The notes under the pieces: model-generated
Seen by the model: only the letters and a program-made list of their open reading frames with translations
The model's database searches: none
What the model was told of the DNA's origin: nothing
Position numbers and translations under genes: made by a program
Origin: Deroplatys truncata
Lineage: Eukaryota > Arthropoda > Insecta > Mantodea > Mantidae
NCBI GenBank assembly: GCA_030765065.1
Contig: CM060975.1
Span: forward strand, 166,504,993 to 166,568,992
Reading direction: 5' to 3'
Length of the DNA: 64,000 nt
In this document: positions 33,985 to 43,476 of the stretch, piece by piece
How the letters are laid out: each line of letters begins with the position of its first letter
Position numbering within the stretch: the first letter of the stretch is position 1

Positions 33985-34335
33985 CTTAAATTCACACGAG
34001 TTTCTTTACCTCTATCACCTATTAGTGAGCTTACAAGTTATTAATACGGAATTTATTTTCCTAACTAAGTCATTTTAATTGAGAAAAAGCTCTCCCAAAT
34101 TAGCTGCATTACACATTTTGTTATAATTATAAAGATAGTCAAATGTTCTAGAACTGGACGCTATACGATGACCTTAAATTCCACTTTCTTCCATGACATC
34201 GCAAGAAACAACTGAAAATTGCCAGGGCTTTAAAATAATCTCTAAGTATCGAACAATTCGAACCATTAATGACGGATATCCTGGAAATAGCTGATATCCA
34301 AAAAAATATTGTTTTATATAAATTGTGTTTTCAAG
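33985..34335 (-). mobile_element. Abundant ~0.85 kb repeat, copy E (first part)
   Basis: Left end TTCACACGAGTTTCTTTACC (degraded CACATGACTTTCTCTAC), then body blocks ATGACATCGCAAGAAACA and ACCATTAATGACGGATATCC shared with copies A and D. Interrupted at AATTGTGTTTTCAAG by a LINE; the next body block resumes at about 36848. Confidence 0.72.
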
Positions 34336-36850
34336 CTGTTTGTATTGCTGAGCACTGTCGTAATTCTTGCTCCATTAGCTAAATTAACAGGGTTTACATG
34401 TGCTTCAAGTTTTTGTAGAAGTGTCAAGGTTCATAGCGATTTATCTACAGGATAATATGGATTTTGCAGTAGTTAATGTACAGTTTTTGTACAGAGCAAC
34501 ACCTTGAGACAGCTGCTGTAATTTTAACCATGTTCAATATCATTTTAGTGTCTATACAGCGCGCATCTTGCTGCGATAAATAAATGTTTTATGTTCATTA
34601 GGGAAATTTCCGGCGTTTTTAAATAATTATAATCTACCAATTATCTTGTGTGGGGATTTTAATATTGATATTAATTTTAATTCAGATTTTACGTCTCAAT
34701 TTCTGAATGTATTAAGAGCAACTAACTAATTTGTACTGTACCAATACCAACTCAACTAGGGGGAAGTCATGTATCGATTGCATTTTCTATAAATTTTTTA
34801 AAATTATTTTAATGATTGTTTTCCTCTTAAATATACTCAACAAAATACTTCCAAACTTACATTAAACTGGGTTGTTATACTAATGACTTAAGAGCATTGA
34901 AATATTATTTGATTAAATTAAACAGGTACAAGGAATGGGCATCTCTTTATAGTATTATCACAAATGAAATTACTGTTTTATATAATGGAATCAAAATAGC
35001 TTATGCCAGAGGCATTAAATTGGCAGATAGGCATTTAATGCAGCCTATATAAACAAGTCGACCAACAAATGTAAAGCGGCTTGGGGAGTAACAAATCAGG
35101 TACAAAACATATCTGTAATCTGAAGCCTGATGATGTAAATAACTATTTTGTTAATTTAGTTAAAGTAATCGTCGATACTGCCAAGCATTGCACTCAATTA
35201 ATTTTCTTCATAATACAAACCTGGTTGTGAATACCAGGCAGCCTGTAACTTATGACGATGTTTTTAATGCTGTCTTTAGTTTAATAAAAATTCTAGATGC
35301 AAAGATACCTATGGCACGGATAGTGACGTGCTTAAATTGATGATTCCCTATGTAATTGGACCGCTAACTTATGCTATCAATGAATGCTTTTCTACTGTCT
35401 TTTTCCTCATTCTTTAAAGAGCCTTAAAGTGATACCGATTCTTAAGAAGAGTGATCCTCGATGTGGCTAATTATAGACAAATTTACATTGTTCCGATTTT
35501 CTCAAAGGTAATTGAAAAATTAGTCAACAAGCAATTAACAACGTATTTGGAGTCTAATTCACTTTCTACTAAATCTCAATATGGTTTTAGATTAGAATTA
35601 TGTAAACTGATACTGTTGAATACTTAACATAATAATTCCGTTTTAATGCGATTTGAGAACAACCAAGCTAGCGCTATGGCAGTACTTTTTGACTTGTCCA
35701 AAGCTTTTGATTGCGTGAATCATGAAACTATCTGCTCTAAATTAGATTTTTATGGAATACGAGATAAAAACCTCAATTTAAATATGACTTATTTATCAAA
35801 TCGCATTCAAGCAACTTCCATTTAGGGCAAAATCTGTTACGATGGATACAGGGGTGCCTCAAGGATCTATTTTGGGTTCTTTGTTGTTTTAATAATGATT
35901 AATAACTTGCCTATAAACACAAGCTGTGATTAAATATTATTTGCAGATGACATCCCACTCTTGACTAATGGTTTTTCTTTAATTGATACTAATCAATCTA
36001 TGGATCCCTCTTTTCATGAAGCTGCTAGATAGGTCGATTGTAATAGCTTTAAGCTTAACACTGAAAAAAAACAGAGTATATATTTTACACTTACGCAAAC
36101 TTCTCATAATGTATTCTCTGAAGTTAAACTATTGGGCATTGTTTTGGATTCCAAGCTTATTTGGGCTGGTCACATTTACTATGTCTGCAAAAAGGTTGTG
36201 TACTATATTTACTGAGTCATTTGAAAAATCATATTTCCAGACACCATCTTAAGCAAACTTATTACGCTTTCTTTCATTGCATAATTTCTTATGGTATCCA
36301 TATTTGGAGTAATAGTGTCGATATAAACAAGTATTAACTCCGCAGAAAAAGGCCTAGGAATTATATCTGGTTCATCATTGATACATATTGTCAAACTGTA
36401 TTTAGATATTTTAAAATACTGACAGTAATTAATGAATATATGTATATAATTAATTGTTCAGTAATAATTAAGATTAACTTGAATAATCATGCATTTCATC
36501 ATCAGCAACATGAACATTATACTAGAAATAATAATGTTATTGTCACGCACAAAGTAAGGTTGACTAAATCCAAGAAATGGTATAATAACTTCGGTATCAA
36601 TATGTTTAACAGATTACCAAGAGCTGCCAATTTAGCTAGTCTAGATAGTTCTAAAGTTTCTTTAAATTTTGGCTTGCTGCTAAACCATTTTATAGTATTA
36701 ATTATTTTTATCAAGTCAATACGGACATTGCATTTTGAAGTGTCCTGTTTTATATTTTTGAATTTTTAGTTTCTGTTTTACTGATTCATTTTATCACTGA
36801 GGATGCAGATGTAGTTCTAAAACATCAATAAATATTGAGTATTGAGTTTT
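34336..36850 (+). mobile_element. CR1/Jockey-type LINE, 5'-truncated and decayed
   Basis: A non-LTR retrotransposon inserted in repeat copy E. It keeps an endonuclease end (ILCGDFNIDIN), a broken RT and the typical C-terminus (YTRNNNVIVTHKVR, then INMFNRLPRAAN). The 3' tip is ATTGAGTATTGAGTTTT, a short tandem tail as in CR1-like LINEs. About 2.5 kb remain of a normal 4-5 kb. The clade label rests on motif resemblance. Confidence 0.8.
34600..36690 (+). pseudogene. LINE endonuclease/reverse transcriptase remnant
   Basis: Pieces in order: GDFN endonuclease motif near 34650; RT segments NYRQIYIVPIFSKVIEKLVN near 35470-35530; AVLFDLSKAFDCVNHETIC near 35680 (first catalytic Asp); TGVPQGSILGSLLF near 35850; FADDIPLLTNG near 35940 (FADD catalytic pair retained); EVKLLGIVLDSKLIWAGHI near 36120; and the C-terminal block at 36480-36680. 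Many stops and frame changes separate them, so it is dead although the ADD motif survives. Confidence 0.85.
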
Positions 36851-36930
36851 AGGGATATCCACATTTTTTGCAGTACGTTTTCGCCTATCGCTTAACGTTT
36901 ACTAGTTACACAAGTGTATAGATAATGTGA
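36851..36930 (-). mobile_element. Abundant repeat, copy E (after the LINE)
   Basis: TTTTTTGCAGTACGTTTTCGCC and TATCGCTTAACGTTTACTAG continue the family body exactly where copy E stopped before the LINE (compare copy D at 24520-24570). The remainder of the copy is lost. Confidence 0.65.
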
Positions 36931-37149
36931 TAAGTGTATGAAGAATGTAATTAATTAATTCTTCCTCTGATTATGGACTACTTTGTGCTCAGTGATATAA
37001 AGTATTCATCTGAATATAGGTAAAGACAGTCTCTTGTTTGTCGGCACTAGATAAAGTGTTACCAACTTATGAAAAATCAGACACTATACATTTCAGGTGT
37101 ATGGGGACACTGAATTATAGCTGAATAGGGACTTCTCGTTTTTATCATT

Positions 37150-37510
37150 TATTTCATTATTTTGTTGCAGATGAGTGCCGAAAAACATAGTTGAACAGGT
37201 GATATGTATTCGCAAAGCGTGCGTCATGCAGCAGAGCTATTTAGGGTCCTTTGTCGTCTACAATATGACAGTGGGGTTCCTTCGAAGAAAAAGGGTGGAC
37301 AAACTACTTATTATAACAATGCGTGTAATAATTTCATACGCAACACTTAAGGCAAGAATAAAATTAACAACCTCTCATTTGGAAGGAGGAATATTCAAAG
37401 CTGCTTATTTGAAAGCATCGACACCTGCCAATGCTGAGAATGGAATTAGGCCAACCAGTGTGCAACCATTCAGTGATAATGTTCCGTCTGAACATCGTTT
37501 TCTACATGGG
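37150..37510 (+). pseudogene. Pogo/Tigger-like transposase end fragment (tentative)
   Basis: A 190-codon open frame (37175-37747). Its middle reads IFKAAYLKASTPANAENGIR followed by VQPFSDNVPSEHRF, which resembles the C-terminal segment of pogo/Tigger/jerky-type transposases (pattern K.A.....A..GF...GI.P.N...F...F). No DDE core is present and the N-terminal part is not recognisable in frame. The last ~25 codons run into a separate MITE arm. Confidence is limited by the short match. Confidence 0.45.
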
Positions 37511-37676
37511 TGTATGATGGCTCATTCTTTGACTACAGAGGGAGATTCGAAGATTTCCTCAGTCAATCAACTGTACCGTCAACTTCCAAGACCGGCAGTG
37601 AAAATGGGACAGAATCCTCATCCTCGCCTCCAGTGTCTTTCCATGACCTGCTTTGATCTCCAAGAAAGTGTACATA

Positions 37677-37812
37677 CAGGATGGACATTGAAGTTGAGAC
37701 TGGACAATATCTCCAAAACTAAGCCTTGTAGAAAGAAATGTCTGTAATAAAAGTCGCTTGATATTATATGGGAAGGTAAATGCATTAGTCGTGTTTTGTT
37801 TGGAGGATTTTC
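37677..37812. repeat. Solo arm of the 1.2-kb MITE family
   Basis: Matches the left arm of the MITE at 1207-1345: GTTGAGACTGGACAATATCT, AACTAAGCCTTGTAGAAAG and GCATTAGTCGTGTTTTGTTT. The second arm is missing. Confidence 0.75.
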
Positions 37813-37887
37813 TGAATTTGTCCGACGTTTCCTTTAGGGCTATGCTGTTCACAATCACACACGCACATGTACACACTTTTTATTTTT

Positions 37888-38704
37888 ACTTTCTCCAGCA
37901 GATGCCTAGTAGGCAGAGCAGACATTGCCATTCCACCCAAAATTTCGATATCGAGATTTCAACTGAATTACATGTTGTGATATCCGGTGAATAAAAAAGC
38001 ATTTTTAGAAAACGGCCCGTTTGTGTGTGGGTGTATACGTCTATGTCTTCGAACAGCATAATTCATTAATGCAACATCCGATAGATATCAAATTTGGTAT
38101 TTATTTTCAAGAAACTTCCCCAACCCAAACTATCCTTTGCATGGAACATTTTTTGAAATTTTCGATTGTCTCAAAAATGCCTCTAACGATTTGATTAATA
38201 TACCGCATGTTTAATATATTTACATGACAATTAAAATGTATAATTTAATTTTTCGAGAAGACTTTGTATACCTGGTAAACCATAAGACACCGACAAAAAC
38301 GTGATACATTGAAAATATAGATCTCCTTATACCAAAAAATTTATTTCTCATAACATGTAACCAATTCCGAAATATTCGCTGTTATTAGTTTGAGCTTTTT
38401 AATACTGTAATTTGTTTCAAGTGTTCAGTTCAGTGCTGTTCAGTTGTTACGCGCGATGGCTTGGAAAGAGTATGGGATTTTTAGGCCAACAAAGAGCGAC
38501 TAGCTTTTAAACATTTGACCTTCGATTTGGTTTCTAACCCCTTATACTTTCAACGACACGTATAGTAAAAATATTTCTGCAAATATTTATCTCAATTATT
38601 AACATAAAGTAGATAGAAGAATAAGATTTCGTAAGAATAGTTGGGAAGTATTTAAAAATAAACAATAGTAGGTAGAGAAAGTCACGTGTATGTAACATAT
38701 TACA
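37888..38704 (+). mobile_element. Abundant ~0.83 kb repeat, copy F
   Basis: From ACTTTCTCCAGCAG to the right end GGTAGAGAAAGTCACGTG plus TAACATATTACA. Body blocks include TTCGATATCGAGATTTCA and CCAACCCAAACTATCCTTTG. T-rich DNA on both sides, no microsatellite expansion. A diverged member. Confidence 0.75.
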
Positions 38705-38724
38705 TTTTGTTTTTTTCCAACTAT

Positions 38725-38786
38725 GTATTTCCGCGCAATATCGATATTGCATTTTTGAGTGAAATTCCATACTTCCTTCCATACCT
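38725..38786 (-). mobile_element. Abundant repeat remnant interrupted by a SINE
   Basis: TATTTCCGCGCAATATCGAT followed by TTTTTGAGTGAAATTCCATA is the end section of a minus-strand family copy (TTTCCGGTGAAATCTCGGTA in others). It stops at the SINE head at 38787. A possible remainder (CAATAGAGTAAATAAG near 45450) lies beyond the nested SINE and retrotransposon. Confidence 0.5.
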
Positions 38787-39030
38787 AGCGGGATGGCTCA
38801 GGCGACCATGTCTGTGGCCCGTATTCGGGAGGTCCCGAGTTCACTCTGGACCATGGGTTTTTCATGGTTTCCCCGGATCGAGGCGAATGCTGGGGTGATT
38901 AATCTTCTACTACGACCCTCCTCCCTCTCATTTCCTGTACCCATCATTTTCCTTGTCATTAGTTTCAGGGTTGTAGGACCAGGCGAAGGTGATTTGCGGC
39001 TGGACGGTGGTTTGCGCACTGTAGAGGTTT
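38787..39030 (+). mobile_element. tRNA-derived SINE, head part, split by an LTR element
   Basis: Head AGCGGGATGGCTCAGGCGAC (A-box-like), then GGAGGTCCCGAGTTCACTC (B-box-like), then TGGGTTTTTCATGGTTTCCC and GAGGCGAATGCTGGGGTGAT, blocks shared with the copy at 59513. The young LTR retrotransposon starts at 39031, after the target site GTTT. The other half continues at 45137. Confidence 0.72.
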
Positions 39031-39057
39031 TGAAGGTGGTTATCGAGACCCAGGAGA

Positions 39058-39103
<46 letters not shown>

Positions 39104-40018
39104 TACGATCAAACATAGCGACGAAAATGTGCTGAATTCATATTAGGAATGGGTTTTGTAGGGAAGACAGAGAAACAAAGTTTGTTTCCTCGAAGCAGAG
39201 GTATTTTACCTGCGATGGTCAACGCACCTGCATACCGGAAGTCTCGCCTTTATACTTTTGGCTCGGACAGGGTTTACAACGGTTTCAAAGCTTAAAAGGG
39301 TGAGGAAGTATATGTGCCTTATCTACGATCTAAGAATGTTCGTGGGAAGATTTTAAAACTCAAAATAAGCTGTAAGAAGCAGATGTGAAAGTTGTCAAGT
39401 GGGGGTAGCCAATAATAAAAATCATGAAACAAAACTGATAACCAATCGAAAGATCGCGTAGGCATCACATGATACGTTTGAACTTAAAACAGAACGAAAC
39501 TTAAGAAAGGGAGAGGGGGAAAATTCTACGTTTGGCGAAAGGCGTGAAGGAGGAAAGGAAACGCCGGGACAGTCGGGTACAAACTAACCATGAGGACAGC
39601 CGAGACACATTCCGGTACAAACTAACCACGAGGACGGTCGACGAAACAAAATTAGAAGAAAATAATCAGAAAGTTTATAGTGTAAAAAAATGAAGTTATG
39701 AAATCTAGGCAATTCGAGGGCTAATCGGAGAAACACATAAGTAGCGACTTCGAAAGTAATAAGAATAACAGTGGTTTCGACGACGAAGGTGGCGGGTTGA
39801 CCAGATAGGAATCTACGTAACAAAATAAAGAAATAACTCAAACTTCTCCGGCAGTATTATTAATATCGTCAAGGCAGTGTCACCACCCCTGAAAACTAGA
39901 ATCTCAGCTCTACCTAAAACAAATTCCAAATCCCTGCCATCCAACCATGGAACCCGGGAATCTGAGTCCACTGAAGCAACTGCCAGGAACAACACAGATG
40001 CGTCAGAGGTCAGCGTCA
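39031..40018 (+). repeat. 5' LTR of the gag-protease retrotransposon
   Basis: 988 bp, starting TGAAGGTGGTTATCG and ending CAGCGTCA, hence TG...CA ends. Nearly identical to 44164-45136: by eye about eight substitutions and a few 1-2 base indels apart from the (AAT)n length. GTTT precedes it (39027-39030) and also follows the 3' LTR (45137-45140), a 4-bp target duplication as made by Ty3/Gypsy integrases. The near-identity means recent insertion. Short open frames inside (for example 39877-40236) are not expected to be genes. Confidence 0.95.
39060..39103. repeat. (AAT)n microsatellite in the 5' LTR
   Basis: About 14 AAT units; the 3' LTR has about 10 at 44192-44222. It lies 30 bp inside each LTR and accounts for most of their length difference. 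Confidence 0.95.
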
Positions 40019-40020
40019 TA

Positions 40021-40040
40021 TGGCGCCCACGACGTTGGGG
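40021..40040 (+). promoter_or_regulatory. Primer-binding site, Lys-tRNA type
   Basis: TGGCGCCCACGACGTTGGGG begins two bases after the LTR end and is followed by CTCGAAA. It closely resembles the Lys-tRNA primer site of insect Gypsy elements (TGGCGCCCAACGTGGGGCTCGAA), differing by a short insertion. The host tRNA would prime minus-strand DNA synthesis here. Confidence 0.85.
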
Positions 40041-40391
40041 CTCGAAATACTGCCAGCGGATAACGCACCCGGAGAACCGACAACGGAAGGAAGACGACGC
40101 CGATGACGACATCAGCAACCACCAGCATCAGAGTGTACCGATAGACGCGTGGCAACAAGCGACATCGACGCAGCTCCATTACAACAAGGAAGCAGACCTT
40201 CAGCGCAGGCATCATCAGTGTTCTAAAAGTGTGTAAGTGTAGTGAAGTGTTTTGTGAACTATTACAACACTTTGCAGCAGCTCAACACAGCACCGAGTAA
40301 GTGTTAACTGCATGATACATAAGTTAATAAAATTTTGGAAGGGAGTGCATATGCAATAGATATAAGTAAACTGGGTTATGTATGTTTGTAA
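40041..40391 (+). other. Leader between primer site and first ORF
   Basis: About 350 bp of untranslated leader. It is purine-rich (many GACGAC/GCAAC repeats) at the start and more AT-rich near the ORF. No splice or packaging signal could be identified. Confidence 0.5.
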
Positions 40392-41297
40392 ATGCTGTTA
40401 AGAAACAAGAAATTAACCGGCAACGATATGGAAGGTAATAGCAATGAACAAGGGGAAAATTTCACTAACAATAGCACGCGGGTAGGTGTAGAAATTGGAG
40501 ATAGCGAAACATTAGAAAACCAAGCCACCAAATCACTTAATACGAGTGAAATGCTGCAACAAATGTTGGCTCAATTGAGCCTCCTAAACACTAAAATATC
40601 AGAACAAGAGTAAACACTTGGGCAAACACTGACTCAACGATTAACAGAACAAGAGCAAACACTAACTCAACGATTAACAGTACAGGAGCAAACAATCAAA
40701 CAACAATTGTCCACCCAGGAACAAACATTGCAGCAGCAGATAGCCGCACAATTAAGCATCCAACAGAAGGAAATCAGTCAGGGATTAGAAAATAAAATAC
40801 AGGGTGTCTTGTCAGAAATTAGAGCAAGTCAAAATGTAATCTACGAGGATGTAGAATACATAAGAAACGAACTAAAAGCAACACAGAATAGTGTAGAGGT
40901 AGTAAGGAAGGAACTTGTCGTGGAAATAGACGCAATCAGGGCACAACAAATTGTAAGCAATGAAAACTTAATATGTACAATTAGTGATAAGGCAAGGGAA
41001 GAAGCAATGACAGTCTGTGTATCATTACAGAATAAGCAGCAGGCACTTGAAGCAGGGGTTAATGATGAAATTAACAAATTAAGGGAGGAACTGACACAGA
41101 CCGTCAATGCTCGCAGGGACGCGGTAGAACAAATCGAACCGCGATCCCAAGGAGCCACGGACGCGCGAATTACCTCTCAGGTTTCCGCGCTTTCGTCGTT
41201 CCAATGTAACAACCGAGTAGCGCACCGAGGTCGAACGAACCTGCCTGCCTTCCTTCGGCCTCACCGCACACGGCAAGTGAAATGTCAAGCACCGTAG
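40392..41297 (+). CDS. Coiled-coil leader protein of the retrotransposon, one in-frame stop
   Basis: One reading frame of about 300 codons from ATG 40392, interrupted by a single TAA at 40611-40613. The stop falls in a tandem Gln/Glu-rich repeat (EQEQTL..RLT unit): the neighbouring units have CAA where this one has TAA, so a single C-to-T change explains it. Residues ~55-240 are heptad-like (ISQGLENKIQGVLSEI, VEVVRKELVVEIDAIRAQQ), predicting a long coiled coil. No known enzyme motif. It precedes Gag and overlaps it by 16 bases in a different frame (Gag is in the -1 frame), so it may be an N-terminal Gag extension or a separate oligomerising protein. The old Gypsy element at 9-19 kb has a similar remnant in the same place. 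Confidence 0.72.
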
Positions 41298-42454
41298 GGC
41301 CCCTGCAACAATGCAATATACCATTACAATTTTTGAATGAACTGCCAATCCCCAAGTTCAACAGTGAAGTCGATAATGCGAAGCAGTTCATTAATGACCT
41401 CGAATCTTATTTCGCGCTTAGGGGAATTCCCGACCGTTTCAAAATGGTAATTATAAAAAGGAGCTTGATAGGCCTGTCCCTGAGTTGGTTTCGATTGACG
41501 GTGGGCGAGTATGCACAATATGAACATTTTAGGTCTGCATTTTTGGAAAAATATTGGAGTGGCGTTTCACAGTACAGGGTGCGCGCAGAAATCAATAATG
41601 GCCGATACAGGGAAGAGAAGCGTGAGTCGATGGTCGACTACTTCTTGCGACTCGGCCAATTAAGTCAACTCCTGGACCCACCGATGCCCGAAGGTGAATT
41701 TGTATCCCTCCTGACACGACACTTCCCAGACGTTATACGTCATCACCTCGTGGTAGCACGTCCGAGGACGCTGAGCGAAGCCCTAGAACTACTTACCGCT
41801 CTGCAGGGTTACGGAACGCGGGAAGAAGATAGACCCAGAATCAGGACTGAAGGTAGACACATTGATCGGATACATTCGCATCGTAATGATGGGACGAGGG
41901 CACAAGGTGCGTTGAACAACTATTCCACAGTCCGACAGCGTTATCAAGAGCCATTTACGAGAAATCGGGAGAGAAACTATAGGCCCTGGAACCAAACGGG
42001 CACGGGTAGGCCACCGAGGCAACATGAGGAGTATCCCGTTCAGTACATGAGATTCTCCAGGTACCCGGCGAATAGTAGGCAACACCGGGGAAATAACCTC
42101 CACGGTGGTACAGCGGATAGGCCAAGAACGCCTCCGAACCGCCCAGAAACTCCCCCGAACCGACCTGGAAACACCCCGGGCAGGCCAAGGACACCTCCGA
42201 ACAGGCCAAGAACACCTCCAAGCCGGCCAGCGACCCCACCCCGTAGATATGAGAACCATGAGCTCTTAAGCATGCCTACGTACAGCCACGCATTGACGTC
42301 GAACGGGTACCCATCACAGACACGACAGTCGCAAAATGTCCACCGCGAAATGGATGACGCGATAGGTCACCTAAGCGGGGCAATGGCAGGACAAAGCATA
42401 GGCCAAGGGATAGGCCCCAGTCAAGGCTTGTGGCCACGACGGTCGGAAAACTAG
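41282..42454 (+). CDS. gag: Gag-like capsid protein of the retrotransposon
   Basis: An open frame of 390 codons. Residues ~15-175 form the Ty3/Gypsy Gag core: IPKFNSEVDNAKQFINDLES, then a Leu/Trp helix (SLIGLSLSWFRLTVGEY), FRSAFLEKYW, and a second domain with MVDYFLRLGQLSQLL and LLTRHFPDVIRHHL. Residues ~190-330 are Arg-rich and then a Pro-rich tandem repeat built on PPNRP/RPRTP units. No CCHC zinc knuckle is present; the Arg/Pro tail may bind the RNA instead, as the insect Gypsy gags without knuckles do. It would assemble virus-like particles in the cytoplasm. ATG 41282 starts inside the end of the leader ORF; the -1 frame is open from 41210. It ends overlapping the protease ORF. Confidence 0.85.
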   Translation: MSSTVGPLQQCNIPLQFLNELPIPKFNSEVDNAKQFINDLESYFALRGIPDRFKMVIIKRSLIGLSLSWFRLTVGEYAQYEHFRSAFLEKYWSGVSQYRVRAEINNGRYREEKRESMVDYFLRLGQLSQLLDPPMPEGEFVSLLTRHFPDVIRHHLVVARPRTLSEALELLTALQGYGTREEDRPRIRTEGRHIDRIHSHRNDGTRAQGALNNYSTVRQRYQEPFTRNRERNYRPWNQTGTGRPPRQHEEYPVQYMRFSRYPANSRQHRGNNLHGGTADRPRTPPNRPETPPNRPGNTPGRPRTPPNRPRTPPSRPATPPRRYENHELLSMPTYSHALTSNGYPSQTRQSQNVHREMDDAIGHLSGAMAGQSIGQGIGPSQGLWPRRSEN

Positions 42455-43476
42455 AGACAGGAAGAGTCGTAGCGTTCCCAGGCTCAACCTCAGAGAATGC
42501 GAGCAGGTTCTCGCATTACACAGGGAACGAAAACAAAAATACAGAAGCAAATAGTGTAGGCCACAATATCAGCCGAAACTGTCACGACAAGGAATTCGGA
42601 TACACGGAGATAAGTCAAACCCAGGAAATAACGGAATCTCCGAGAGTAGCGGCATTAATCGAAAATGAGACGTACTTGGTAACAATAGACAGTGGAGCCA
42701 TGATCTCTGCGTGCAGTAAAGCCCTCTTCAACCACCTCAGTGAAAAGAATAAGAACTTACAGACACTGCCCGTAAAGAACGCATACTGCATAATGGCTGT
42801 AGGCCGCGCGAAACAAAAGATATCGCAGCAGGTCATGATTAATGCTTGCATAGGGGATGTTGAACTTGAAATATTGTGTTTAGTAATAGACAAACTGGTA
42901 GTAGACATACTGATGGGAAGTGACGTGCTAAATGCATTCCAAGCCACTATTGACTATGGACGAGCGCTATTGACACTTACAGTATACGGATCGCTAAGAA
43001 GAATACCGTTCATTCAAACCCCGAGTATGGAATACACGGTACTAACCGAGATAGAGGAGCAAATACAACAAGAACAATTTTTTATTGAATATTTACACAT
43101 TGGGGGAGGCATTAACGTGGTTAGAATTTTTACGCAACAACTGTGCGAAGGGAGAGATCTTAACGACACGCCACTGCAGTCAGCTGATGAGTCAGAAGTA
43201 GGTCAAGCACCCCAGTATTGTGAGTTAAACACAGAAAATGAAAATGTTTATTTCGGTGAGAGAGCGGACAACTCGCAGGTAGTCAGTGATCAAAACATGT
43301 CCCTATCAGGTATACGCGAATATGTAGCATCAACGGACTGCATAAACTATCAAGAGAAAGAAGGAATACAGACGTATGCATATGTGTTGGAAAGGTCCTT
43401 ATCGGATATCACAAACCTTCGGGGACAGGGTATTTCAACTCCAATCGTCCATGTAAGCAGGACCAAAGAAATTTAG
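42430..43476 (+). CDS. pro: Retropepsin (protease) ORF without reverse transcriptase
   Basis: 348 codons in the -1 frame relative to Gag, overlapping it by 25 bases, so expression probably needs a -1 frameshift; GGAAAAC precedes the Gag stop but is not a canonical slippery heptamer. Residues ~73-190 are an aspartic protease: VTIDSGAMISAC with the catalytic D-S-G at 87-89, a flap region, then VVDILMGSDVL (the I-L-G-type motif). It would cleave Gag during particle maturation as a homodimer. Residues 190-348 resemble the acidic linker that in complete Gypsy pol genes leads into RT, but the frame stops there. No RT, RNase H or integrase follows. Open along its whole length. Confidence 0.85.
   Translation: MATTVGKLETGRVVAFPGSTSENASRFSHYTGNENKNTEANSVGHNISRNCHDKEFGYTEISQTQEITESPRVAALIENETYLVTIDSGAMISACSKALFNHLSEKNKNLQTLPVKNAYCIMAVGRAKQKISQQVMINACIGDVELEILCLVIDKLVVDILMGSDVLNAFQATIDYGRALLTLTVYGSLRRIPFIQTPSMEYTVLTEIEEQIQQEQFFIEYLHIGGGINVVRIFTQQLCEGRDLNDTPLQSADESEVGQAPQYCELNTENENVYFGERADNSQVVSDQNMSLSGIREYVASTDCINYQEKEGIQTYAYVLERSLSDITNLRGQGISTPIVHVSRTKEI

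Noticed and set aside
38787..38850. A functional tRNA gene
   Set aside because: A- and B-box-like motifs are present, but no complete cloverleaf could be drawn and the same head recurs with SINE bodies at several loci.
38798..39116. Minus-strand frames with long poly-Tyr or poly-Leu runs
   Set aside because: They come from the (AAT)n microsatellite of the 5' LTR joined to SINE sequence.
41789..42273. Minus-strand frames of 77-156 codons opposite Gag
   Set aside because: Antisense shadows created by the Pro/Arg-rich, GC-rich part of Gag.
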